Position numbers and translations under genes: made by a program. 51,852 nt of DNA from HGM04593 sp045660825 (GTDB lineage: Bacteria; Bacteroidota; Bacteroidia; Bacteroidales; Bacteroidaceae): the NCBI GenBank assembly GCA_045660825.1, contig JAZREN010000061.1, forward strand, positions 1 through 51,852, in the 5' to 3' direction. Of this stretch, positions 7,868 through 15,911 are shown piece after piece; position 1 is the stretch's first letter, and the number at the start of each line of letters is the position of its first letter. The notes under the pieces were generated by a model, which saw nothing but the letters and a program-made list of their open reading frames with translations, made no database searches and was not told where the DNA came from.

Positions 7868-9142
7868 ATGCTTACACTTAAAGTTATCTCACAGGAGACC
7901 GAGAAGGTTCTGAAAGGTCTCGAGAAGAAGCATTTCAAGAATGCACAGGAAACAATAGACAAGGTTTTGGAACTCGATAAGGCACGTCGTGCTGCACAGC
8001 AGGAGCTTGACACTGTTCTTGCACAGAACAAGCAGCTCGCTGCCAAGATTGGCCAGCTGATGAAGGCCGGTGCTGCCGATGAGGCAAATGCCGTTAAGGC
8101 CGAGGTGGCTACACTCAAGGCAAAGGCTACAGAATTGCAAGAGAAGATGGATGCCGCTGCCGATGAGTTGCAGCAGGTGCTCTACACAATTCCTAACATC
8201 CCATATGACGAGGTGCCCGAGGGTGCTGTTGCCGAGGATAACGTGGTTGAGAAGACCGGTGGCATGGAGACTGTCCTCCCCGAGAATGCTTTGCCTCACT
8301 GGGAACTTGCAAAGAAGTATGACCTCATTGACTTTGACCTTGGTGTGAAGATTACAGGTGCTGGTTTTCCTGTATACAAGGGTAAGGGTGCACAGTTGCA
8401 GCGCGCGCTCATCAACTTCTTCCTCGACGAGGCCCGCAAGGCGGGTTATGTTGAGATTATGCCTCCAACAGTTGTGAATGCAGCATCGGGTTATGGCACA
8501 GGTCAGCTCCCTGACAAGGAGGGGCAGATGTACCACTGTGGTCTCGATGACTTGTATCTCATCCCAACAGCCGAGGTTCCTGTGACAAACATCTATCGCG
8601 ATGTCATCCTTGACGAGAAGCAGCTCCCAATCAAGAACTGCGCATATACACAGTGCTTCCGTCGCGAGGCTGGTTCATATGGTAAGGATGTACGCGGTTT
8701 GAACCGCTTGCACGAGTTCTCAAAGGTTGAGATTGTACGCATTGACACTCCCGAGCACAGTAAGGAGTCACACAAGGAGATGCTTGAGCACGTTGAGGGT
8801 CTCTTGCAGAAACTCGAGCTCCCGTACCGCATTCTCCGTCTTTGCGGTGGCGACATGAGCTTTACTGCAGCTCTCTGCTTCGACTTTGAGGTGTATTCTG
8901 AGGCTCAGCAGCGTTGGCTCGAGGTTTCTTCTGTCTCTAACTTCGACAGCTACCAGGCTAACCGCTTGAAGTGCCGCTATCGCAATGCCGATAAGAAGAC
9001 CGAACTCTGCCACACACTCAACGGCTCGGCTCTTGCGCTCCCACGTATAGTTGCAGCATTGCTCGAGAACAACCAGACACCAGAGGGCATTCGTATTCCA
9101 AAGGCGTTGGTGCCATACTGTGGTTTCGAGATCATTGACTAA
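7868..9142 (+). CDS. serS: Seryl-tRNA synthetase
   Basis: A 424-residue class II synthetase that charges tRNA-Ser (and tRNA-Sec where present). The N-terminal antiparallel coiled-coil arm that grips the tRNA extra arm is at about residues 28-105. Motif 2 (FRREAGSYGKDVRG) is near 264 and motif 3 (NGSALALPRIVAALLENNQ) near 382. The PTAEVPVTN stretch that binds serine is present. Length is typical. It is monocistronic with its own promoter, followed by a repeat-rich intergenic region. Confidence 0.98.
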   Translation: MLTLKVISQETEKVLKGLEKKHFKNAQETIDKVLELDKARRAAQQELDTVLAQNKQLAAKIGQLMKAGAADEANAVKAEVATLKAKATELQEKMDAAADELQQVLYTIPNIPYDEVPEGAVAEDNVVEKTGGMETVLPENALPHWELAKKYDLIDFDLGVKITGAGFPVYKGKGAQLQRALINFFLDEARKAGYVEIMPPTVVNAASGYGTGQLPDKEGQMYHCGLDDLYLIPTAEVPVTNIYRDVILDEKQLPIKNCAYTQCFRREAGSYGKDVRGLNRLHEFSKVEIVRIDTPEHSKESHKEMLEHVEGLLQKLELPYRILRLCGGDMSFTAALCFDFEVYSEAQQRWLEVSSVSNFDSYQANRLKCRYRNADKKTELCHTLNGSALALPRIVAALLENNQTPEGIRIPKALVPYCGFEIID

Positions 9143-9159
9143 CTAAAAAGGTATCTTCA

Positions 9160-9345
9160 GTCGCACAATGTCATTCCGATGGAACAACGTGACGAGGAAT
9201 CTCAATAAACGCGACAGAGATATCTCCCGTTCGGTCGATATGACACTTTAGCGGTGTCCCCCCGCGAGTATAGCGACGAGGAATTAAAAAAGGTGATAAC
9301 TGCGTGATTTGTCATATTGAGCGTAGCGAAATATCTCAAACAACT
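9160..9345. repeat. Cluster of three dispersed intergenic repeat units
   Basis: Three related units lie between serS and the next gene: about 9165-9210 (TGTCATTCCGA…GAGGAATCTC), an inverted one at about 9209-9252 (GAGATATCTC…CGATATGACA), and about 9307-9340 (TGTCATATTGA…AATATCTC). A related unit is at 31742-31780. They look like the palindromic repeats common in Bacteroidota intergenic regions. No gene is seen in 9143-9418. Confidence 0.65.
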
Positions 9346-9418
9346 GTTAGGCTTTGAATTAAACTGTAGGGGTGAGGTTTACTCGCCCATTACAATAGAA
9401 ATAGACAAAACAAATATT

Positions 9419-11710
9419 ATGTACAGGATAGTATCGAAAGAGCAGTTCTCGGAAAAGGTTTTCCGTCTGCGTGTAGAGGCTCCGCTTATTGCAAAGGCAT
9501 ACAGAGCCGGAAACTTTGTTATTGTAAGGGTTGGCGAGAAAGGTGAGCGCATTCCTTTGACAATTGCTCACGCCGACACCGAAAAGGGTATCATCACTCT
9601 TGTAATACAGAAGGTGGGATTGAGCTCGAGCCGTTTGTGCGACCTCAACGAGGGCGATTGTATCACCGATGTTGTGGGCCCGCTTGGACAGGCTACACAT
9701 ATTGAGAATTTCGGTACTGTGGTGTGTGCCGGCGGTGGTGTGGGTGTTGCACCCATGTTGCCAATTGCTGCAGCGCTCAAAAAGGCGGGCAACCGTGTCA
9801 TCTCGGTGCTTGCAGGCCGTTCAAAGGATTTGATTATCCTTGAGAAGGAGGTGCGCGAGGTGTCGGACGAGGTTATAATCATGACCGATGATGGCTCTTA
9901 TGGTGACAAGGGTCTTGTTACCGAGGGTATCGAGCGCGTAATCAAGCGCGAGAAGGTTGACCACTGCGTTGCCATTGGTCCTGCCATAATGATGAAGTTC
10001 GTGTGCAAGCTCACAAAGCAATATGAGATTCCTACCGTTGTGTCGTTGAACACCATTATGGTTGACGGTACAGGTATGTGCGGTGCTTGCCGTGTGACAG
10101 TTGGCGGAAAGACAAAGTTTGTGTGTGTCGATGGCCCCGAGTTCGACGGTCATGAGGTCGATTTCGATGGAATGATGCAGCGTCTTGGCTCTTTCAAGTC
10201 ACAGGAGGCACATGAGATTGAGAAACTTGGCAAGAACGAAGAATGCGCAAGTGAGTGCGATGAACTCACAAACCGCGATGCTGCTTGGCGCGTGGAGCTC
10301 CGCAACAAGATGAAACCAAAGGAGCGCACTGCAATTGAGCGTTGTCCGATGCCGGAACTGGAGCCTGCATATCGTGCGACAAAGTTGCGCGAGGAGGTGA
10401 ACACCGGTTTTACAAAGGAGATGGCTCTTGTTGAGGCGCAGCGTTGTCTCGACTGCCCAAAACCTGCCTGCATGGAGGGTTGTCCTGTAAGCATCAACAT
10501 TCCTTCGTTTGTGAAGAATATTGAGCGTGGCGAGTTTGTAAAGGCTGCCCAGGTTCTGAAGATGACAAGTTCGTTGCCTGCGGTGTGCGGCCGTGTGTGC
10601 CCACAGGAGAAGCAGTGCGAGAGCAAGTGTATACATTTGAAGATGGGACACAAGGCGGTTGCCATTGGTTCACTTGAGCGTTTTGCTGCTGACTATGCAC
10701 GTGAGAGTGGTGAGATGCCTGCTCCACAGGTTACTGCATCGAATGGCATCAAGGTTGCTGTCGTTGGTTCTGGCCCTGCAGGTCTTTCATTTGCCGGTGA
10801 CATGGCAAAGTTGGGTTATGCAGTTACTGTATATGAGGCGCTTCACGAGATTGGTGGTGTGCTCAAGTACGGTATCCCTGAATTCCGTTTGCCGAATGCA
10901 ATTGTTGAGCATGAGATTGAGAACCTGCGTGCAATGGGTGTTGAGTTCGTGAAGGACTGCGTTGTGGGCAAGACAATTTCTATTGCGCAGTTGCAGGATG
11001 AGGGCTTCAAGGGCGTGTTTGTGGCATCGGGCGCAGGTTTGCCAAACTTCATGAACATTCCCGGTGAGAACTCCAACAACATCATGTCGTCTAACGAGTA
11101 TCTTACACGTGTGAACCTCATGGACGCCTCTAACCCCGAGACCGATACTCCGATTTGCATGGGCAAGCGTGTGGCTGTCATTGGTGGCGGTAACACTGCT
11201 ATGGACTCAGTGCGTACAGCGCTTCGCTTGGGTGCAGAACGTGCCATGATTATCTATCGTCGTAGCGAGGCCGAGATGCCTGCTCGTCTCGAGGAGGTGA
11301 AGCATGCGAAGGAAGAGGGTGTCGAGTTCCTCACATTACATAACCCCATTGAGTATATTGCCGATGAGAAGGGTTGTGTGAAGCAGATTGTGTTGCAGAA
11401 GATGGAGCTTGGCGAGCCCGATGCATCGGGGCGTCGTTCTCCTGTTCCTGTTGAGGGCGCAATTGAGACTATCGATATCGATGTGGCTGTTGTGGCTGTC
11501 GGTGTTTCGCCTAACCCGCTTGTGCCTACATCGGTTGAGGGACTTGAACTTGGCCGCAAGAACACTATTGCCGTGAACGAGAACATGCAGTCGTCAATAC
11601 CATTCCTTTATGCCGGCGGCGACATTGTGCGTGGTGGTGCAACTGTTATCCTTGCTATGGGCGACGGCCGTCGTGCCGCGGCTGCAATGCACGAGTATTT
11701 GAGCAAATAA
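9419..11710 (+). CDS. Fused FNR-type NAD(P) reductase / GltA-type oxidoreductase (PyrK/SudB-GltA fusion)
   Basis: A 763-residue two-part enzyme. The N-terminal half resembles PyrK/SudB/NfnA: an FAD domain with RIPLTIAH, NAD binding at GGGVGVAPM, and a [2Fe-2S] cluster in MCGACRVTVGGKTKFVC. The C-terminal half resembles glutamate synthase small subunit/NfnB: Cys clusters in QRCLDCPKPACMEGCP and AVCGRVCPQEKQCESKC, the FAD site VVGSGPAGLSFAG near 447, and NAD(P) site VIGGGNTAMD near 585. It could act as an NADH-dependent ferredoxin:NADP oxidoreductase (Nfn-like) or feed electrons to glutamate synthase. Start: ATG 9419 is chosen; the frame is open upstream only through the intergenic repeat. Confidence 0.88.
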   Translation: MYRIVSKEQFSEKVFRLRVEAPLIAKAYRAGNFVIVRVGEKGERIPLTIAHADTEKGIITLVIQKVGLSSSRLCDLNEGDCITDVVGPLGQATHIENFGTVVCAGGGVGVAPMLPIAAALKKAGNRVISVLAGRSKDLIILEKEVREVSDEVIIMTDDGSYGDKGLVTEGIERVIKREKVDHCVAIGPAIMMKFVCKLTKQYEIPTVVSLNTIMVDGTGMCGACRVTVGGKTKFVCVDGPEFDGHEVDFDGMMQRLGSFKSQEAHEIEKLGKNEECASECDELTNRDAAWRVELRNKMKPKERTAIERCPMPELEPAYRATKLREEVNTGFTKEMALVEAQRCLDCPKPACMEGCPVSINIPSFVKNIERGEFVKAAQVLKMTSSLPAVCGRVCPQEKQCESKCIHLKMGHKAVAIGSLERFAADYARESGEMPAPQVTASNGIKVAVVGSGPAGLSFAGDMAKLGYAVTVYEALHEIGGVLKYGIPEFRLPNAIVEHEIENLRAMGVEFVKDCVVGKTISIAQLQDEGFKGVFVASGAGLPNFMNIPGENSNNIMSSNEYLTRVNLMDASNPETDTPICMGKRVAVIGGGNTAMDSVRTALRLGAERAMIIYRRSEAEMPARLEEVKHAKEEGVEFLTLHNPIEYIADEKGCVKQIVLQKMELGEPDASGRRSPVPVEGAIETIDIDVAVVAVGVSPNPLVPTSVEGLELGRKNTIAVNENMQSSIPFLYAGGDIVRGGATVILAMGDGRRAAAAMHEYLSK

Positions 11711-11731
11711 AGATATGAAGTATATATAAGA

Positions 11732-11767
11732 AAATCGTTTCCGTTCATCTTAGAATGGAAACGATTT
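11732..11767. terminator. Bidirectional terminator
   Basis: 15-bp stem with one G-T pair (11732-11746 and 11753-11767). T-rich tails occur on both sides, between the convergent reductase and transglycosylase genes. Confidence 0.8.
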
Positions 11768-11769
11768 CT

Positions 11770-12519
11770 TTATTGCATAATGCGTTTTGTGTTGTCGGTG
11801 ATGATTACCTCCCTGATGGAGTCACTGTAATCCAACTGTATGTTGCGGAATTTGCCCCAGTATCTATGTACCTTCTTTACAAACGACAATGTCTCCTTCC
11901 AGCCGTTGAACTCTCCATTGCGGCATAGGGTGTCGGTGTAGTACTTGGGGTGGCTCATGTGTATGAGGAAAGAATCGACGTTGGCGTCCCATTTGTATCG
12001 GTCATATCCATATTTGTCTGCCAGGCGCATGGCGTCATATACGTATCCGAAACCTGCATTGTACGATGCAAGGATGAATTTTATGCGTTCTTCGTCATCT
12101 TTAACGTGGCGAAAGTGCCTCTCCAACAATTGCAAGACCTTTGCTGCTGTCATAATGTTGGTGCGGTTGTCGGAGTGTAGCGAATCGGGGATGCCCAGGC
12201 CTCGCAAAGTTGCAGGCATAACCTGCATTACTCCTTGTGCTCCGGCTCCGGAAACCACGGTGCTGTCGAATCGCGATTCGGTAAACGCAATGGCTGCTAT
12301 GAGTGTCCAGTCGTATCCAATGCTGTCGGCAGCCTCCCTGAAGTGGTGGTCATAGGGCGAGAGCTCGGCATAGGGCGATATGTAAGTGTAGGCGGGAACC
12401 TCTTTCCATTGGGGCGCATAACGCTTTTCCAGCCGTTTTGTTGCAATGCTGAATACTGATATTGCAACGGCCGAAACAAGCAGTATGACGATGGATGCTA
12501 ACAGGTTCCTCTTTCTCAT
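11770..12519 (-). CDS. Membrane-anchored lytic transglycosylase (SLT domain)
   Basis: A 249-residue protein with one N-terminal membrane segment (about residues 7-26), so anchored facing the periplasm. The SLT domain follows: AIAFTESRFDSTVVSGAG contains the catalytic glutamate, then QGVMQVMPATLRGLG, and ASYNAGFGYVYDA further on. Such enzymes cleave peptidoglycan glycan strands to 1,6-anhydro ends. No substrate-binding domain is fused, so it is shorter than MltF. It ends the minus-strand unit with udk, 8 bases downstream of it. Which growth process it serves cannot be told. Confidence 0.92.
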   Translation of the reverse strand: MRKRNLLASIVILLVSAVAISVFSIATKRLEKRYAPQWKEVPAYTYISPYAELSPYDHHFREAADSIGYDWTLIAAIAFTESRFDSTVVSGAGAQGVMQVMPATLRGLGIPDSLHSDNRTNIMTAAKVLQLLERHFRHVKDDEERIKFILASYNAGFGYVYDAMRLADKYGYDRYKWDANVDSFLIHMSHPKYYTDTLCRNGEFNGWKETLSFVKKVHRYWGKFRNIQLDYSDSIREVIITDNTKRIMQ

Positions 12520-12527
12520 TGGATATA

Positions 12528-13136
12528 TTACTTGAGGAAGTATCCAATTGACATCTGCAATGCCTTTATGGCTTTTTTGTTGTGGCCGCCCTGTGGCATT
12601 ATAATGTCGGCAAATTTCTTTGTGGGTTCAATGAACTCCCAATGCATCTCCTTTACAATACGCTCATAGCGTGATATTACAGCCTCGGCTGTGCGTCCGC
12701 GTTCAATGACGTCGCGGCGTATGAGACGTATGAGGCGGTCGTCGGCATCGGCATCTACAAAGATTTTCAAATCTATAAGTTCGCGAAGTTCGGGGTTCAC
12801 AAGCGCCATGATTCCCTCTACTATGATAACTTCTTTGGGCTCAATGTGTATTGTCTCGGGTTGGCGTGTGCAGGTTATGTAAGAGTAGGTTGGCTGCTCA
12901 ATGGCCTTTCCCTGGCGTAGTTGAGCTATCTGTTCAATGAGCAGCTCCCAGTCGAATGCATCGGGGTGGTCGAAGTTGATGAACTGGCGTTCCTCTACGG
13001 GAACATTACTGCTGTCCTTGTAGTATGAGTCCTGTGGAATCACAGCCACCGAACCCTCTGGCAATGAATTTACAATTTCCTTTACAACGGTAGTCTTGCC
13101 CGAACCTGTACCGCCTGCAATACCTATAATATACAT
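12528..13136 (-). CDS. udk: Uridine kinase
   Basis: A 202-residue cytoplasmic kinase of the P-loop PRK/UK family that phosphorylates uridine and cytidine in pyrimidine salvage. The Walker A motif GIAGGTGSGKTTV is at residues 4-16, followed by PQDSYYKD and NFDHPDAFDW, both family signatures, and EGIMAL. Length matches bacterial Udk. A perfect -7 box lies about 35 bases upstream. The transglycosylase follows at 8 bases, so the two are probably co-transcribed. Confidence 0.96.
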   Translation of the reverse strand: MYIIGIAGGTGSGKTTVVKEIVNSLPEGSVAVIPQDSYYKDSSNVPVEERQFINFDHPDAFDWELLIEQIAQLRQGKAIEQPTYSYITCTRQPETIHIEPKEVIIVEGIMALVNPELRELIDLKIFVDADADDRLIRLIRRDVIERGRTAEAVISRYERIVKEMHWEFIEPTKKFADIIMPQGGHNKKAIKALQMSIGYFLK

Positions 13137-13167
13137 TTTGTCTTGTTTTGTTTATTCCTTCTTTCTG

Positions 13168-13200
13168 CAAATATAGGCATAAGCGAGCGAGAAATACGAA
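13168..13200 (-). promoter_or_regulatory. udk promoter
   Basis: Minus strand TATATTTG at 13168-13175 is a perfect -7 box. TTCG at 13197-13200, 21 bases upstream, is a weak -33. The promoter partly overlaps the first repeat unit of this interval. Confidence 0.6.
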
Positions 13201-13305
13201 ATTCATTTCAGTATTTTTCAAAGCGAGTGCAATATATATTCGAGTTTTAACTCAAATATAACTACAAGCGAGCGAGAAATATAAAGTTTGCTTGAATATT
13301 TTTGC
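13181..13305. repeat. Two copies of an intergenic repeat upstream of udk
   Basis: AAGCGAGCGAGAAATA begins two imperfect copies, about 13181-13220 and 13266-13305, each ending near AGTATTTTT or AATATTTTT. They lie in the 350-base gap 13137-13486, where I see no gene, only the udk promoter, this repeat pair and a terminator. Confidence 0.6.
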
Positions 13306-13420
13306 CGCAACGACGCGAAAGTAGCGTTGTTTGCAACGATGGGAGTTTTATCTCCATTAGAAGGAGTGCGGTTTGCTGCTAAAATATATTAGAGGTTTAC
13401 TTCAAATATCGCATAAAATA

Positions 13421-13453
13421 TGAGCAAGAAATTTTTCGAAAATTTCTTGCTCA
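13421..13453 (-). terminator. Terminator of the HTH-like gene
   Basis: Perfect 15-bp inverted repeat with a 3-nt loop (13421-13435 and 13439-13453), 34 bases past the stop of the minus-strand gene. The stem contains its own A/T tract. Confidence 0.75.
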
Positions 13454-13486
13454 TCATGCTGTGTTTTTGTCAATGTTGTCAACTCC

Positions 13487-14068
13487 TTACAACAGTTCAA
13501 CAGTGGTAAGTCCGTTGTTCTTTCCAATTACATAACGTGTGCCGCAGCTTTCGGGCTGTTCGCAGCGGGTAAAGTTATCCATGTATAGTTCACGCCCCTG
13601 TTCAATGTTCAGGCAACGGAACGTGTCGCCTGGTTTTATTGTTGAGTTCTCGGTTCTCACAGCTACAAAACGGTTGTCGCCAAGATACTCAATGTCGCAA
13701 ACTCTGTCCGGTAGCCAGGCAAGTCTCAGGCGTGTTCCTATTGTAAGGCCGCTACAGAGCACATATCCACTGTTGTGGAAAATCTCAGACTCCTTGTTTT
13801 TGCGTATTGTGTTGCAGAACTGCTCCCAGTTACCGGCATCGACAAACCTTGCAATAATGTCTAGTACACGCTCCGACACGTTGCTTGCATTGCGGGTTGA
13901 GTATCCGCAAAGGCGTTGCAGGGTAGTGATAGAGATGTGCTCCTTGCATTTCTCCTCTATAAGTGTTTCGAGCCTGATAAACTTGTCGTTCCCGTTTACT
14001 TTGCCTATTTGTTTCTCTACTTCACTTATAAGAGCGCTTATTTGCGGACTATTTATTTCTATTCTCAT
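13487..14068 (-). CDS. Unrecognised protein with a helical, HTH-like N-terminus
   Basis: A 193-residue cytoplasmic protein that I cannot name. The N-terminal half is helical and contains KEHISITTLQRLCGYST, which looks like a helix-turn-helix core similar to those in other Bacteroidetes proteins of unknown function. A middle segment follows (DIIARFVDAGNWEQFC). The C-terminal 95 residues are beta-rich: GTRLRLAWLPDRVCDIEYLG, RFVAVRTENSTIKPGDTF. It diverges from the Ser/Thr kinase gene, with promoter-like -7 boxes for both in the 88-base gap, and has its own terminator. It may regulate, or be regulated by, the kinase; that is inferred from position only. Confidence 0.7.
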   Translation of the reverse strand: MRIEINSPQISALISEVEKQIGKVNGNDKFIRLETLIEEKCKEHISITTLQRLCGYSTRNASNVSERVLDIIARFVDAGNWEQFCNTIRKNKESEIFHNSGYVLCSGLTIGTRLRLAWLPDRVCDIEYLGDNRFVAVRTENSTIKPGDTFRCLNIEQGRELYMDNFTRCEQPESCGTRYVIGKNNGLTTVELL

Positions 14069-14096
14069 TTTGGTGCATATCAGATGGTTGTATTTA

Positions 14097-14132
14097 CAAA
14101 AATAGTACTTATATTTGAAAAAAATAACTTTA
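14097..14132. promoter_or_regulatory. Divergent -7 boxes between HTH-like gene and kinase gene
   Basis: Minus strand TATTTTTG (14097-14104, perfect) serves the HTH-like gene. Plus strand TAACTTTA (14125-14132, one mismatch) serves the kinase. They are 20 bases apart, so the two transcripts could affect one another. Confidence 0.55.
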
Positions 14133-14156
14133 CACTTTGTCTTTGTTTGTCATTTA

Positions 14157-15329
14157 ATGCACGAGAGTGAAATTATAGAGCCATTGCCGGCAGTAGTTGA
14201 CTATTCTGCAGGGTATTCAACCCCCGAGGTCTATTTTGACACAGCGACGGCGGTGCTTTACCGTGTGCGCAAGGCCGGCAAATATTTTATGATAAAGACG
14301 CCCAAAGATGCTACCGGGCAGGCGTTGGCAATGCTGCAACGTGAGTATGAAATCTCGTTGCGGATAGCGCATCCGCATATTGCCTGTGTCTTTACATACG
14401 AGCCGGCCACTGTTGTGGGCCCTGGTATTGTAATGGAGTATGTTGATGGACGCACTCTCGCCGATTTCTTGGCCGAGAATCCTTCAAAGGCAATGCGTGA
14501 ACGTGTGTTTGTGCAACTGTTGCAGGCTGTTGCGTATATGCACCGTTGCGGGGTGGTGCATAACGATATAAAGCCCGGGAATATCCTTGTCACACGCGCC
14601 GACAACGATGTGCGCCTCATTGACTTTGGTCTTGCCGACAATGATGCCCACTATCTTGCTCGCACAATGGGATGCACTCCGGCATACGCATCGCCCGAAC
14701 TGCTTGCGCGCGAAAAAGACATTGATGCACGCAGCGATATCTATTCGTTAGGTGTTATTATGCGTGAGATTTTCGGCAGCAGCTACTCGCGTGTGGCGTC
14801 GCGCTGCATGTGCGGGCAGCGCGACAAGCGCTATGCAAATGTTGAGGAACTGCTGCGTGCGTTCACCCGTCCCAGGCGTTCAGCTAATGTCATCAGTGCG
14901 GTTGTGCTCGCATTGCTGCTGTTGATACCGGCACTCTATTATGGTCATAGTTATCTTGAAAATGGTCGTAAGATATCCCGCCGCCATTCTATGATTGCCC
15001 AAATTGAGACAGATGTAAGGTCAATGTATGAGGTTATTTCCGATTCGCTCCATAATGCTCCCTATTATGAGTTCGCCCTAAACCACATACTCTCTTTCTA
15101 TGATGTTATGGGCAAGTATCAGGTGGCAAATGTTACTTCCGTTGCCGACCCGGAACTTAACGCCTTGCTCTCATCTGTATATATGAGGAATTTGCAGCAC
15201 TATCAGGACACGCTTTGGGCTCAGGCTGGCGCACTACCATCGTTGTATAAATGCGAATTGCCGATAGAGGCTATTGTCTATTATGACAGCCTCGTGTCAC
15301 ATAGATTGCCATTTGTCCCATTCAAGTAG
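14157..15329 (+). CDS. Hanks-type Ser/Thr protein kinase with one membrane segment
   Basis: A 390-residue transmembrane kinase. The cytoplasmic kinase domain (about 20-235) has the VAIK-like lysine in FMIKTPKD, the catalytic loop VVHNDIKPGN with Asp137 (HND in place of HRD), DFGLAD with Asp156, and a SPELL activation-segment end. A membrane helix (about 245-265, AVVLALLLLIPALYYG) leads to about 120 residues outside the membrane with no recognised sensor fold. The ATG at 14157 is chosen; the frame extends upstream only to a TTG that overlaps the promoter. The glycine-rich loop is poor. The partner is unknown; the adjacent HTH-like protein is a candidate target. Confidence 0.9.
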   Translation: MHESEIIEPLPAVVDYSAGYSTPEVYFDTATAVLYRVRKAGKYFMIKTPKDATGQALAMLQREYEISLRIAHPHIACVFTYEPATVVGPGIVMEYVDGRTLADFLAENPSKAMRERVFVQLLQAVAYMHRCGVVHNDIKPGNILVTRADNDVRLIDFGLADNDAHYLARTMGCTPAYASPELLAREKDIDARSDIYSLGVIMREIFGSSYSRVASRCMCGQRDKRYANVEELLRAFTRPRRSANVISAVVLALLLLIPALYYGHSYLENGRKISRRHSMIAQIETDVRSMYEVISDSLHNAPYYEFALNHILSFYDVMGKYQVANVTSVADPELNALLSSVYMRNLQHYQDTLWAQAGALPSLYKCELPIEAIVYYDSLVSHRLPFVPFK

Positions 15330-15442
15330 GGTGGTCGATAACACAACCAACAACCGTCCATCGTTTTAAGTTTTAAATCTATCTTACTTTTTTGTTTTAA
15401 CAACTATTAACAAAATGGGGGGGGTAATTGTTAAATAATGTT

Positions 15443-15570
15443 TACCTTTGCGAAAGGTGATGGTTGATTGGTGTATGTCATTAATACCTGTTTTTTCATT
15501 GAAAAAAGTAATCATTGGTTAAATTGACAAAAAAAGACAAAGATTAAACCATTTTAACCTATTATATTTG
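15443..15570 (+). promoter_or_regulatory. Two perfect -7 boxes in a 300-base non-coding stretch
   Basis: TACCTTTG (15443-15450) and TATATTTG (15563-15570) both match TAnnTTTG exactly, without a clear -33 partner. The stretch 15330-15636 has no gene that I can see. TTAAACCATTTTAACC at 15544-15559 resembles the leader motif found repeatedly in the downstream cluster. Confidence 0.4.
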
Positions 15571-15622
15571 TGCAGTGTTAAAAAAAAGCAACAGACTCTT
15601 GTGTTTTGTTAATTTATTTTTG

Positions 15623-15630
15623 TAATATTG
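15623..15630 (+). promoter_or_regulatory. -7 box of the 6S-like RNA
   Basis: TAATATTG, one mismatch from consensus, would place the transcript start near 15637, just before the 5' arm of the RNA rod. Confidence 0.45.
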
Positions 15631-15636
15631 CATTAT

Positions 15637-15853
15637 TGAAATACTAATTAAACACGCGAGTGTTTGACATTCTCGCTGATGAACCTAGGAAATTCATTAA
15701 CGAAAAGAGAGTGGAAAACCCTGTCGCAAGGTGTCGTGCATATATGTGTTATATATGTATGGCTGCTTTTGGCGTAGGCTGTTGCTTTTCTCTTTTTCAA
15801 GGTTTTCCTAGGACCTATCAGCGGAGACAGAGCAATCAGTCTGCGCTTTTTTT
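15637..15853 (+). ncRNA. ssrS: 6S-like RNA candidate (possibly the Bacteroidales-1 motif)
   Basis: About 217 nt between a -7 box and a T7 terminator, with no coding frame. The two ends form a long rod: CTCGCTGAT (15672-15680) pairs with 15817-15826, CCTAGGAAA (15684-15692) pairs perfectly with 15804-15812, and GAAAAGAGA (15702-15710) pairs with 15789-15798. The unpaired stretches between helices and the smaller apical hairpins near 15740-15760 recall the 6S RNA layout, an RNA that binds RNA polymerase in stationary phase. Size fits. I recall that the Rfam Bacteroidales-1 motif has been proposed as a 6S homologue. Assignment is from structure by eye, not from a covariance search. Confidence 0.55.
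15821..15853 (+). terminator. Terminator of the 6S-like RNA
   Basis: GCG-GAGAC pairs with GTCT-GCGC (15821-15846) around a 10-nt loop, followed by T7. The stem shares bases with the closing helix of the RNA rod, so the two structures are alternatives. Confidence 0.7.
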
Positions 15854-15911
15854 ATTGCCCTATCGCGGCATAGCGCTGTCAAGGATTTTAAAACTTAAAT
15901 GTTAAGATACT

